This document shows, one piece after another, positions 8,746-18,601 of a stretch of DNA of 30,288 bases; position 1 is the stretch's first letter; each line of letters begins with the position of its first letter. A program made the position numbers and the translations under genes. The stretch is from Chara braunii. Taxonomy: Eukaryota > Streptophyta > Charophyceae > Charales > Characeae. Under the pieces are notes generated by a model. The model ran no database searches, was not told the DNA's origin, and saw only the letters and a list, made by a program, of their open reading frames with translations. The DNA lies in the NCBI GenBank assembly GCA_003427395.1, contig BFEA01000214.1, positions 842,261 to 872,548 on the forward strand, read 5' to 3'.

Positions 8746-10417
8746 ATGGATGGCTTTCATTGACCAGTTTGACTTCTTTCCCGATCGCATTCCCAGGAAG
8801 TCGAATCGTTTTGCGGATGCTCTTTCACGGCGTCCGGATCATTGTACCCCGGTCTACTCGACCTTCGAGATCGACGACGACCTGCGGAGCAGCTTCATCC
8901 GCGGCTACCAAGCCGACCCCGAGTTTCACGACAAGTACACGAATTGCTCCTCTCCTAATCCGGCTCCTTCTCACTACCAGCTCCAAGAGGGGTACTTGCT
9001 TGTCCACACGCGGGGGAAGGACCTTCTTTGCGTACCAAGTGATCCTCACTTGCGTACACGGCTTCTTGGCGAGTTCCACGACGCTCCCGCCACCGGACAC
9101 TTTGGAGTCAATCGCACGATTGGCCGACTTCGCCAACGATTTTGGTGGCCCGACCTTCTCGGCGACGTCACACGCTATTGCGAGTCATGCGAGGTTTGCT
9201 GACGCTGGAAATCCCGCAACCATCGTCCGTATGGCGAGTTACGACCATTGCCAGTCCCGTTGAGGCGAAGGGAAGCGATTGCCATGGACATTACCGGCCC
9301 GTTCCCCAAGCACAAGACCGGAGTGGATGGGATTCTCACGGTGGTCGACCGACTCACCAAGTTCGCCATGTTTTTGCCTTGTCGCTATCATGCCAAGGCA
9401 CCGGAGTTGGCCGAGGTTCTGTATGCCGGTTGGATTCGATGAGTTCCGTGTCTGCGACCGCGACACTCGGTTCATGTCCGATTTTTGGTTGGCGCTCATC
9501 AAGCGATGGGGCTCATCCCTCAAGCCCAGTTAAGCTCGCCACCCTCAGACCGATGGCCAGACGTAGAGGGCGCATCAGACTGCACAGGTTCTCCTTCGCA
9601 CTCTCATCGGCCCCGACCAGAAAGACTGGGTTGAGCGACTGCCGGACGTCGAGTTGGCCTACAACTCTTCCATCCACCCGGCTATTGGGATATCGCCCTT
9701 CGAGTTCGATCATGGCTCGCCGGTCACGTCACCGTTGGACACTATTACTCCACGCACGGTTGAGAGCGACAACCATCTTCTTTTCTTGCGTCGGATGCAA
9801 GAGCTTCTTGTCAAGGCTCGCGACAAGATGGCTAAGACGCAGCAGCGCATGAGCCAGCAGGCCAATCGCCAACGTCTTCCTTGTCCATTTCGCGCCAGGG
9901 ACCTCGTCTGGGTCTCCGCCGCGGAATTCAGCCTTGAACAAGACATCTCTCGCAAGCTCCTTCCGAAATGGATGGGGCCTTGGCCGATCATAGAGCCCGC
10001 TGGGGACGCACCCGAACGACCCTCCTTCACGATTCAGGTGCCTAGCCACTTGCCCATCTACCAAGTTTTTCATCGCTCCAAATGGCTCTCTACACGCCAG
10101 CGGAACATGACGATTTTCCCGGAAGACGTACGCAAGACCCACCTTCTATGGATGGTTTTCGGGAGGTCGGCGACATCATCTCCCAGCAATGCTACGACAA
10201 CAAGCCAACTGAGTATTTGGTGCATTTTGCATATTGCACACACCGAGCTGACCGTTGGTTAACCCGTGCGGAACTTCAAGCAACAGCTCTGGACGTTCTC
10301 GCACGCTACGAACGCAAGATGCAAGGCAAGCCGGTTTCTTCGGCTCCACGCCGCGCCCGCGTTCAGGTTCCACCTTCAGATCGACGGCTTCGCCCTCGCC
10401 CCGGCTCGACTTCATAA
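8746..10417 (+). pseudogene. pol of element A: RNase H end, integrase, chromo-like tail
   Basis: Continues pol in a new frame (ARWMAFIDQFDF, FADALSRR at the RNase H end). The integrase has an HHCC zinc-binding region (GEFHDAPATGHFG; C-E-S-C-E-V-C) ending in TGA at 9200-9202, probably a former CGA. Core residues are Asp at 9287-9289 (AMDITG) and Asp at 9456-9458 (VCDRDTRF), the latter after a frame change near 9435. The third catalytic residue, Glu in the HPQTDGQT-E motif, is a TAG stop at 9564-9566; another stop, TAA at 9531-9533, precedes it. The C-terminal integrase region (LVWVSAAEFSL) follows. After a last frame change near 10125 comes a chromodomain-like module, EYLVHFAY followed by DRWLTRAEL, ending at 10417. 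Integrase is certainly dead as written. Confidence 0.88.
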
Positions 10418-10430
10418 GGAGGGGGGGGCG
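10415..10430 (+). other. Polypurine tract of element A
   Basis: AAGGAGGGGGGGGC lies immediately before the TGTTACATGC start of the 3' LTR. This is the expected plus-strand priming site and confirms the element's orientation and the 3' LTR boundary. Confidence 0.88.
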
Positions 10431-11221
10431 TGTTACATGCTGCGCCTGCACACGCATGCCATTTTTTAGGCCCTGCGCCCTTCAGGCCGAAAGCCTGAAT
10501 TTCAGGCCGAAAGCATGAAATCCAAGGCTTACAGGCCCCACGTCGGTTCAGCCCGAAAGCCTGAACTTCAGGGCCTACAACCCCTATGTCGGTTCAGACT
10601 AAAATGACAACAGCCTTTTAGCTTGAACCCAAGGGCCATATTCGGTCGTTCATCAAAACGACCGACCCTGAAACTCAGGCACCGAACCAGGGTTTCGGGA
10701 ACAGGCTATTCTTAGCCTGTTTCCCACGCCGGCCTCAGCAGGCTGCTGCACGCCAGCCCCTGGCACACTTCGACATTGGCAAGAGCTGCCTCCTCGGCCT
10801 GGCTTGCCCTCCAGCAGTCAAGAGGCAGGCCGATGCTGGAGGGAGCGCTGCAGAGTAGTAGTAATACCGTTAGCTTGTAGTCTTCAGCGCTGGGCGCAGT
10901 AGGTAGTTGTAGTCTCCAGCGCTGGGCGCCATAGCTAGGTAGTACTAGAGAGAGAGAGAGAGAGAGCTTGGGCGGAGGCTAAAGGTACTTACCTATAGCG
11001 CCGTTGGTCCAGCTTCGTCTTCGAGGTACCTGCAACATAGCGCCAACATCATAGGTGAGTACCTGGCTCGTAACAGTGAGAGAGAAAGAGTTCTTCTTCT
11101 TCCTCTTCTCAGTCCACCATCTCCTTCTCCCCGTCTCAACTTTTGACTTCACTGCATCTGCAGACTACGAGAGAAGAGAGACAGAGCTTGGTGACATTGG
11201 ATCCAGACTCGACTTTTGGGG
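10431..11221 (+). mobile_element. 3' LTR of element A, right end missing
   Basis: Opens with TGTTACATGCTGCGCCTGCAC and aligns along its length with the 5' LTR, including the GGTTCAGCCCGAAAGCCTGA repeats, the AG tract near 10950 and the GGATCCAGACTCGACTTT word at 11199-11216. It lacks about 90 bp present in the 5' LTR between 3080 and 3170 as well as the adapter duplication. Similarity ends at about 11221; the roughly 450 bp that finish the 5' LTR (3643-4093) are absent, so no TGTAACA end and no target-site duplication can be found. Confidence 0.88.
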
Positions 11222-11914
11222 CATGAGTAAGGCTGGCAAGAAGGAGAAGAGACCGCTGGCTTGTTGATGATGCTGGCGATGGTGGAAGAAGTGGTGGATA
11301 GGGATATGGGAGAGGAGTAGGCCGAAGAGGAAGGGGCATAAGTGTTACTTACCTGGAGCGTGGAGTGTGGAGCGACGAGGAGTCTGCATCAGCGATCGCT
11401 GCAAAAGAGAGCAGCACCCTTTACCCCTTACCTGGCTGCATGTGTGTGTGTACCTCTACTCCTTATCCTCTCTGGGGTCGCTGCTGCTGCTTTCAAATCG
11501 GGTCACAGGGTTTGTAATCTGGATGGTTGAGGTCAAAGGATCTTGTCACGTCAGGGTCCAGAGTGATTAGAGTCCTTCTATCTCCTACCCTCTAGTCTGC
11601 GCTGTAGTCAAGATAGGAGCACGTTGGGAGGTGGTGGCAGTTTGCCACGTCAGCATACAAGCAAGGTACATGGCCTAGTCAAACTGGGCAGAAGAGATAA
11701 GTGTGATTGAAGTGTTGCCCAGGTATCTGATCGAGTAATCACTCCAGTGTTGACCTGCACAAGAGGACAAACAGACAGAGTTAGTGAAGGGGAAAAAAAA
11801 AAGAAAGTGAAAGAGTTCCCAACCAGACAGCAAACAGCAGACATCAGGTGGACCTTTGGGCTGTAGTAATTGTTATGATCAGTTCGATATCTGAATCTGA
11901 AGGCAGGCAACAAG

Positions 11915-11916
<2 letters not shown>
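11222..11916. other. Unassigned DNA after truncated LTR
   Basis: No supported gene. The stretch carries GTGTTACTTACCTGGAGCG at 11342, resembling the ACTTACCTG words inside the LTRs, and GCCACGTCAGCA near 11645, resembling the repeat ahead of element A gag. It could be a remnant of a third LTR element's R-U5 and leader, but no clean boundary is visible. It does not contain the missing right part of the B-type LTR seen at 19037-19757. Confidence 0.4.

Positions 11917-11962
<46 letters not shown>
11917..11962. repeat. (AT)n microsatellite
   Basis: About 23 uninterrupted AT dinucleotides. It directly abuts, and appears to have replaced, the left part of the first copy of the 191-bp-spaced repeat. 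Confidence 0.95.
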
Positions 11963-11967
<5 letters not shown>

Positions 11968-12253
11968 CCTACGAAACAGTTTGTCACGGCCCCTCGTTTG
12001 TTGTCCTCTTCTCTCTCTCTGCCTACGGTTTACCGGGCAGTTCTGTTTGTGACGATATATATATATATTGGTTAAGGTAGATTATCATTTACAGTGTAAT
12101 CAGTGAGGGGATTCTGGAGACTGTTGAGGGTTCAGCCTCCTGATGCGTCGGTGAAACTCCGACGAAACAGTTTGTCACAGCCCCTCGTTTGTTGCCCTCT
12201 TCTCTCTCTGCCTACGGTTTACCGGGCAGTTCTGTTTGTGACGATATATATTT
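11963..12253 (+). repeat. Direct repeats 191 bp apart, retrozyme-like
   Basis: Copy 1 (11963-12066) and copy 2 (12154-12253) share about 100 bp, from AAACTCC-ACGAAACAGTTTGTCAC through CTACGGTTTACCGGGCAGTT to GTGACGATATAT, with a few changes and a 2-bp CT-repeat length difference. The start-to-start spacing is 191 bp. Copy 2 is preceded by the 5' half of a hammerhead fold; copy 1 keeps only the 3' half because the AT tract starts there. Short direct repeats carrying hammerhead motifs are typical of retrozymes and of Penelope-like terminal repeats. No PBS or coding sequence is recognised between them. Confidence 0.75.
12118..12173 (+). ncRNA. Candidate type III hammerhead ribozyme
   Basis: Self-cleaving RNA fold read by eye. 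Stem III: 12118-12124 pairs with 12067+100 bases downstream, namely 12167-12173 (7 bp, one G-U). Stem I: GAGG 12126-12129 with CCTC 12136-12139, loop GTTCAG. Core CUGAUG at 12140-12145. Stem II: GTCGG 12147-12151 with CCGAC 12159-12163, loop TGAAACT. Core GAA at 12164-12166 then A15.1. Expected cleavage follows U17 (12125). Loop I UUCA (12131-12134) is complementary to loop II UGAA (12152-12155), fitting the loop-loop contact of natural hammerheads. The single departure from the conserved core is C instead of A at position 9 (12146), which would probably weaken cleavage. Closed stems I and II with open stem III make it type III, the class known from plant retrozymes and viroid-like RNAs. Confidence 0.72.
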
Positions 12254-12537
12254 AAGTTCTTAAATTTTTTATTACTGAAACAGCGACACCCAGAGTTTAA
12301 AAACAAAAAAAAAGCCAGAAAAAGCAAAGTTGTTTTATTCCATCCACATTCACCTAGAGTAGCTTGAGAATCTGTTGGGAGGCCTACCTGGTGGGACCGG
12401 CGGAGGGTTTCCTGTGCTAAGTCCCATCATGGTGGACGACTTTCCCATGCAGGGCTTGATTGCCCTTTCTGTGTTGTTGGGCCCGTTGTTCCGCATCTTC
12501 CTTCCCCTGGGCCTTGAAAGAGTATGCTCATCTAGAA
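12254..12537 (+). other. Region before element B gag
   Basis: A/T-rich to about 12340, with a poly(A) run near 12300, then GC-richer. It is open in the gag frame from 12375 (GGLPGGTGGGFP), but this part has low complexity and a start at the ATG cluster 12538 is more plausible. No primer binding site was recognised, so the element B leader and 5' LTR junction are not visible here. Confidence 0.4.
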
Positions 12538-14917
12538 TGATGATGCGCTCAGGAGCAGTTAAGCCAGGGCCCACACCTGCTGAGCAGGTTGAAATTGATC
12601 GCCGGCAGGCAGAAAAGAAAAAGGAGAAAGAAGAAAGGTAGAAAAAGAAAGAAGAAGAAATAAAGAAAAAGGCCCAGATGGAAGAAGAAAATTTGACAAA
12701 GAAGTTAAAAGAAAAGTTAGATCAAGAATTGAAAGAAGAGTTACAAACTATTGAAAAAGAAGAAGAAGAAGAGAATAATGAGGGAACTGACAGACTGATC
12801 ACACGGCGGACTGATAGGCCAGAAAGTAGCCGGATGGGGAAAGGACTTAACATCAAACCATTGGACTGGTATGATCAATATGCATATACCAGTGATCAAA
12901 TTACTGAGACGGAGGAAGAACGAGATACTTTCGTTGCAAAGTTGGCCACTGTTACAGATCAAAAGGAAAAAGATCTTATGCTCGAAGAAAAAAAAGTAGA
13001 ACTGCATCTCAAGATGTTAGCAACAAAAAGGCAGGAATTAGATGAAAGAAAAAGATTACAAGCAGAGGGGGCAAGGCTACAAAGCGAGCTACAAGTGCAG
13101 AAAAACAAGCAAGCAGCAACGGAAGAAAACCTTGCTCTCTTGACTGAAACAGTTTTGCATACAAAGCAAGAGGTCGAATCTATAAATAAAACTTTGCACA
13201 AAGTTGAAACTCATATTGCTGGTCAAACTTGCTAGAATAGAGGCTCCCATGTCCCAAGACGAAAAACAGAAACTCTTTTTTCTAGTACATAATTAGTCGA
13301 GTACGAGATCCAAAATGAAGTTAAAATACACAAAATCATTCAACTTATGAAAACTCAACTTTTTAGCTACTGGATTCCATGGCTTTCATGGCCCAGGAAT
13401 GACCATGCCGCTACAAATGATAAAGGTATGTATTCCATTCTCCATTCGGCGGACGTGCTTTATTGATGAGTTTCAACTTTGTGCAAAGTTTTATTTATAG
13501 ATTCGACCTCTTGCTTTGTATGCAAAACTGTTTCAGTCAAGAGAGCAAGGTTTTCTTCCGTTGCTGCTTGCTTGTTTTTCTGCACTTGTATTTGGAATAC
13601 CTTCCTAGAGAAATCCGCGAAAGATGTTGATCAGCATGTGAGGTCATATATTCTGAAATTAGACGATCACATCACCCAAACCTTTACTCCGGCTGTAATT
13701 GAAAAGATAGTTCAAGGCAGCGACGGAGGAGGAGGCGGTGATGGAGACGAGGATGGAGGTGATGGAGACAGAAAAGGAAAGGCGGTGCTGCGAGAAGAAG
13801 GAGCGGGACCAAGTAATAAAATTAAAGTCAAAATTCCATGGACTTACACAGGGAAGAAAGAGGAAAGTGTGTTGCATTGGATGGCGGCAATCGAGTCCTA
13901 TGTCTATGGACAACGAATTCCATATTGGGATAGAGTTTTGATGGCCACTTCGTGCATGGCCAGCGATGCGATGAGCTTCACCATTTCATTACAAAAGGAA
14001 GCGGGTTGTAGTTCAATGGTAGAATACTCTCAACAGACTTGCATTGAGGACTTTCTCAAAGCCGTCAGGGAAAGGTTTGAACATATATCTTAATATTGAA
14101 CCTTCCCGATAGAAAATGGAAAAGTACTTCAGCGCTTAAAGCGACCATGGATGAACTACTCCAGTGCAGTGAACATGGATTGACCCCGGCTCAAATTTTG
14201 AATAGCTTTGCACGCGCACTACCTGACCCCATCCGAACTCAGTTGTATTCCCGTACCAAAGAGGAGGGGATGACATATGAAAAGTTCAGCAAGATTGCAT
14301 TAGATCATGCTGGCTTCTTGGGTGAGGCCAATTATTGCCATTATTGGAAAGATCTGCAAGCGGAAAAAAAATGGCAAAACCGCACTATCTCAGGGTCGAT
14401 ACCTGGGAAGGACAACCTCCTTCTGACCTTTGAAGAAGGAGGTGTCGAATCACTTTCTTGGGACCAAATAGACTATAGTCTTGAGGAAGGACCCAATGGG
14501 TTGGTAGCTGAGGAGGGGAGTTACGCAGCCGTTGCAACGTGCGGGGGTGGGCGACAAGGAAGAGGACGTGGCCGAGGAAGAGGAGGCCGCGGACGTGGTG
14601 GAAGAGGACCCGGTATCTAGAGGGGTGGTGGCGAAGGTAGATACTACGTGGGTGGAAGGGGCAATGGTCCCTCGCAAGGTGGCCGTGGTTACAATTCTGC
14701 ATGGGGAAGAGGAAGAGGCACTTGGTACAATAAGTGGGATAAGCCATACCCACCTCATCCAGGTCTACCTGAAGGGGAACCTTGGAAGAAATTGGGAATT
14801 ACAGAAAAGGTCTGGCAAGAAAGGAAAGCCGCTGACCAGTATCTTAAATGTGGGGACCCCGACCACATTGTCCCTTATTGCCCTGACTATAGGATAGCAA
14901 AAGGGAACAACCAGTAG
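12538..14917 (+). pseudogene. gag of gypsy element B, disrupted
   Basis: Capsid/nucleocapsid polyprotein of the second element. The start is placed at the ATG cluster at 12538 (MMMRSGAVKPG). A Lys/Glu-rich coiled-coil N-terminal part runs to TAG 13233-13235, with an earlier in-frame TAG at 12639-12641. A 125-bp inverted duplication then interrupts the gene. Capsid-like sequence resumes after 13590 (FLEKSAKDVDQHV, VKIPWTYTGKKEESVLHWM, AVRERFEHIS) and shifts frame near 14085. The next part holds TSALKATMDELL and an RGRGRGRGG basic tail, with TAG at 14618-14620. It ends in a zinc knuckle where the first Cys is Tyr (TAT at 14840-14842) and C, H, C remain at 14849, 14864 and 14879. The gag frame closes at 14917, overlapping the start of the pol frame. 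Confidence 0.85.
13090..13590. repeat. Perfect 125-bp inverted duplication within gag
   Basis: 13090-13214 and 13466-13590 are exact reverse complements by eye, separated by 251 bp. The right arm therefore carries gag sequence backwards and creates a spurious start codon at 13479. The exact identity contrasts with the decay of the rest of gag, so the event is recent or is an assembly artefact. Confidence 0.93.
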
Positions 14918-17900
14918 AGGTCCCAGTTGCCTCTACGGGGACTTCGGGTGTTGAAAAAAAGAAATCCTCCCATTCGAAGCTCCCACTAGCAGAAACTGAA
15001 GAGGTAGACAGTCCCCATCTAGTACCGTGTCCAAAGGTGGCAAGCGTATGCATCTCTCTAGATGGATCCCTCGTTGGCGTGGGTGATGAGTTGGCCGCTC
15101 GTCGCCAAGCTTGGAATGAGATGAAAAGACAAAAAGAACAGCTAATAATTGCAGATCTTGAAATCAATAAAGTAAGAGTAGGAGGAATGATAGATAGTGG
15201 TTCCACACGCAACTATATAAGTAAGAAAGGTTTGCAAAAGTTGCGACTTGGGCTAAAGGTTAAGCAATTAGATAAGCCCGTAATGAGTAAGTTAGCTAAC
15301 AGTACGGTAACTGTAATGGATAAGTATGTTGAAGGGGTCAAGATATACTTCCGGCTCGAAGCAGAGGGGAAGGTGGAACGTGTTCTCCACTCTCTGACTC
15401 TCTTGGTGGAGGACAATCTTCCTGTTGACATCCTCCTGGGCATGGATTGGGGTGAAGCTATGAATGCGGATATAAAGATGCGGGACCATGAGTGTTGGCT
15501 CCCTTGTCCGCAAGGTGGAAAAAAAAGGATCCGCCTTTTTCATGAATCAGGTAAGGAAAGCAACTTAGCTCATTGTTGCATGAGTGCCCCTGCGTTCGCC
15601 CGCCATGTAAAAAAGTATAACTTGTGTGATAAAGTTTTCGTTGCATATGTGCGCCCAGTGAAAGAGGGTGAAGCTAAAGAAGAGGCAAAATCCCCTGAAA
15701 TTGAAATTTTTTTGAAAGAGTTCGCAGACGTGGCAGAGTCCCCAAGTGGTGTGGTGGAATGACCAATCAAACATCGCATCGAAATCGTACCAGGAAGTTC
15801 GATTCCTAGGGGACCTATCTATAGGATGTCACCAAAAGAGTTGGATGAACTGCGAACCCAGCTTCATGAGTTGCTGGAAAAGGGGTGGACAAGACCTAGC
15901 TCCTCGCCCTATGGTGCGCCTATACTATTTGTGTCAAAGAAAGATGGCGGGGTATGCATATGTATAGATTATAGAAGGCTTAATGATATAACAGTCAAAA
16001 ACGCTGAGCCGTTGCCGCGTATAGATGATTTGTTGGACCGAGTACAGGGTAGCAAGTACTTCACTAAGATTGATCTGAAATGTGGCTATCATCAGATTGA
16101 GGTAGAGCCAGAAGACCAATACAAGACTGCCTTTCGAACAAGGTACGGACACTATGAGTTTGTGGTGTTGCCCTTTGGTCTTACTAATGCACCTGCAACT
16201 TTCCAAAGAACCATAAATGAGCTTTTCCGTGAATGGCTTGATAAATTTGTTGTTATATATCTTGATGATATTTTGATTTTTAGCAAGAGTCTGAGTGAAC
16301 ATTGCGAGTACCTTCGACTTGTGCTAAATAAGTCGCGTGAAGCAAAATTGAAGCTAAACCCGAAGAAGTGTGATTGGGCTAAGCGTCAAGTTTTGTATTT
16401 AGGGCATGTGCTTGATGGTGATGGCATCAAACCGGAAGATTCAAAAAATGCAGCCATTAGAGATTGGCCGAACCCCCGCACTTTGATCGAGTTGCGGTCG
16501 TTCCTTGGGCTAGCCAACTATTATCGAAAATTCGTTAAACACTTTACGATGATTGCTGCACCCCTTTGCATATTACTTAAGAAATAAACCATCTGGAAGT
16601 GGGATTCAGATTGCACGGCTTCGTTCAAACGCCTAAAGAAATGTCTAATTAACTATCCGGTTCTGAAGGTTGCTGATCCTTCTTTGCCCTTTGTCGTCAC
16701 AACTGACGCCAGTCAGAATGGGATAGGTGTTGTACTCCCGCAGGATGATGGGAATGGGTACAGACCTGTTGAGTTTATGTCTCGACGATTGCCTAATGAG
16801 AAGGTCGCCGCTTCCACGTACGAGAGGGAATTATACGCTCTCAGAGAAGCTCTTGATCATTGGTGACACTATCTCCTGGGAAGACACTTCAAAGTGTACT
16901 CAGATCATGAGACACTTCGCTGGCTCAAAACGCAAGTGCGAATGACACCTAAGTTAACGAGGTGGGCCGCCGAAATCGATCAATATGACTTTGAGTTAAA
17001 GCCAGTTAAGGGTAAGTACAACTTTGTTGCTGACGCATTAAGTCGAAGATCTGACTTTTTTGGTGTCGTTGTGACATACCTAGATATGGGCACCGACTTG
17101 CAAGATAAAATTAGAAATGCGTATTCCATGGATCCTGTCTATGGCGCTATGATTAAACGTGTGCAAGAAGCACCACAAGAGTTTCCTAACTATCGAGTTA
17201 CACAAGGGCTGTTGTTTGAGCAAACAGACGTGCATGACAGGCTTTGCATTCCAAATGTGGAAGAGATCAAAAGCTTGATATTGGGGGAATGCCATGATAC
17301 TGAAGGCCATTTCGGCCTGTTGCGTTCCTACACCTGGCCTCGCATGAAAGCCGGCTGCATTGCCTATGTGCAAGGTTGTCAAGTGTGCCAAAGAAACAAG
17401 AGCTCAACACAACCTTCCCTTGGATTACTAAAGCCCTTGCCAATTCCAACAGGTCCAGGAGACTCTCTATCCATTGACTTTATGGACACCAAGGTGAAAA
17501 ACAGGAATGGAAAGACGCAAGTCATGGTTGTCGTCGGCAGATTTAGTAAGTATGCTGTATTCGTAGCATTACCAGCGGAAGCTAAAACTGAATTAGTAAT
17601 CCGGGAGTTCTTTAACCATTGGGTAAAGGATTATGGACATCCCTTAACGATTGTGAGTGNCAGAGATTCACGTTTCACGAGTGAACAATGGCAACAACTC
17701 ATGAATGTCTATGGCTCTAAGTTAACTATGTCATCAGGTAGACACCCTGAGACAAACAGCCAGGCTGAGCAAGTGAATAAGGTTTTGCAGCAGACATTGT
17801 GCATGTACATACGTCTCCACCAGATTGACTGGGATGAACATTTGCCCAAAGTTGCTAGTGCCTATAATAACTTTGTTCACCTATCCACATGCAAGACTCC

Positions 17901-18564
17901 AATGGAGCTGCATCTGGGAAGGCGACCACGAAGACCCATTGATCGTTTAAATCCGGATCAAGTACATAAGCTTCCTCTAGGGACAAGTGAGTTTGCTGTA
18001 CAGTATCAATGAGATATTGAAAAGGTAAAAGAAAACATAGTAAAGGCACAACACCAAATGGTGGAACAGGCAAATAAGCATAGAAGACCATCTCAATTCG
18101 CTGTAGGTGATTTGGTGTGGGTTAAGTCTAAAGAGTTTGCTCCTGAGGAGAACATTTATCAAAAGTTACTACCCACCTACAGAGGACATTGGCAAATTCT
18201 TGATGTGATTGGAAAGGTAGATGGACCTTCTTATGTAATTGAGATTCCTCTACATTTGCATACGTATCCGGTATTTCACGCCTCAAAGCTTCTACCTTGC
18301 GTGACAAATGAGTTGTTTCCCAGTCGCAGATCGGCGATACCTCCTAGTATGGATGGGAAATATGACGTGGAGAAGATTGTTGCTGAAAGCACTTTCCAAA
18401 CCGGACGAAGAGGCAGACCGCAGCGACAATATGAAGTAAGATTCGCCTATCAAGACCCAAGTGAAGATCGCTGGTTTACAAGAGAAAATTTACTTGAATC
18501 TGCACCTCATATTGTATCTGCATATGAAAGAGCTAAGAGAGGAATAAATATTATTGATAGATAA
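14893..18564 (+). pseudogene. pol of gypsy element B, four in-frame stops
   Basis: A complete Ty3/gypsy pol in one reading frame with no frameshift over 3.6 kb. Protease: D-S-G at 15193-15201 and ILLGMDWG. Reverse transcriptase from about 15820: SSPYGAPILFV, CIDYRRLND, LPFGLTNAPATFQ and YLDD at 16258-16269. RNase H: TTDASQNGIG (Asp 16705), ERELYAL, YSDHETLRWL. Integrase: HHCC with C-x2-C at 17377/17386, catalytic Asp 17476 (SIDFMD), a second Asp position whose codon contains N (17659-17661), and Glu 17767 (QAEQVN). The tail LVWVKSKEFAPEE is followed by a chromodomain-like YEVRFAYQDPSEDRWFTRENL. Stops: TGA 15760, TAA 16585, TGA 16864, TGA 18010. The pol frame (open from 14893) overlaps the end of gag by 25 bp in the -1 frame, so expression by frameshifting is possible in an intact relative. 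The AT-richness and codon use differ from element A. Confidence 0.93.
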
Positions 18565-18601
18565 AGGTTTTCTCAGAGGACTTCGAATCTAGGCCGGCGA
18601 G

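Noticed and set aside
12254-12375. Primer binding site for element B
   Set aside because: No stretch matching the usual tRNA 3' ends (iMet type or other) was found before gag, so the leader is probably not continuous with an LTR here.
13479-13590. Apparent N-terminus MCKVLFIDST of a gag frame
   Set aside because: This is antisense gag created by the inverted duplication; the real gag reading resumes only after 13590.
14893-14920. Programmed -1 frameshift site between gag and pol of element B
   Set aside because: Frames overlap in the right direction, but no canonical X-XXY-YYZ slippery heptamer in the gag frame was found in the 25-bp overlap.
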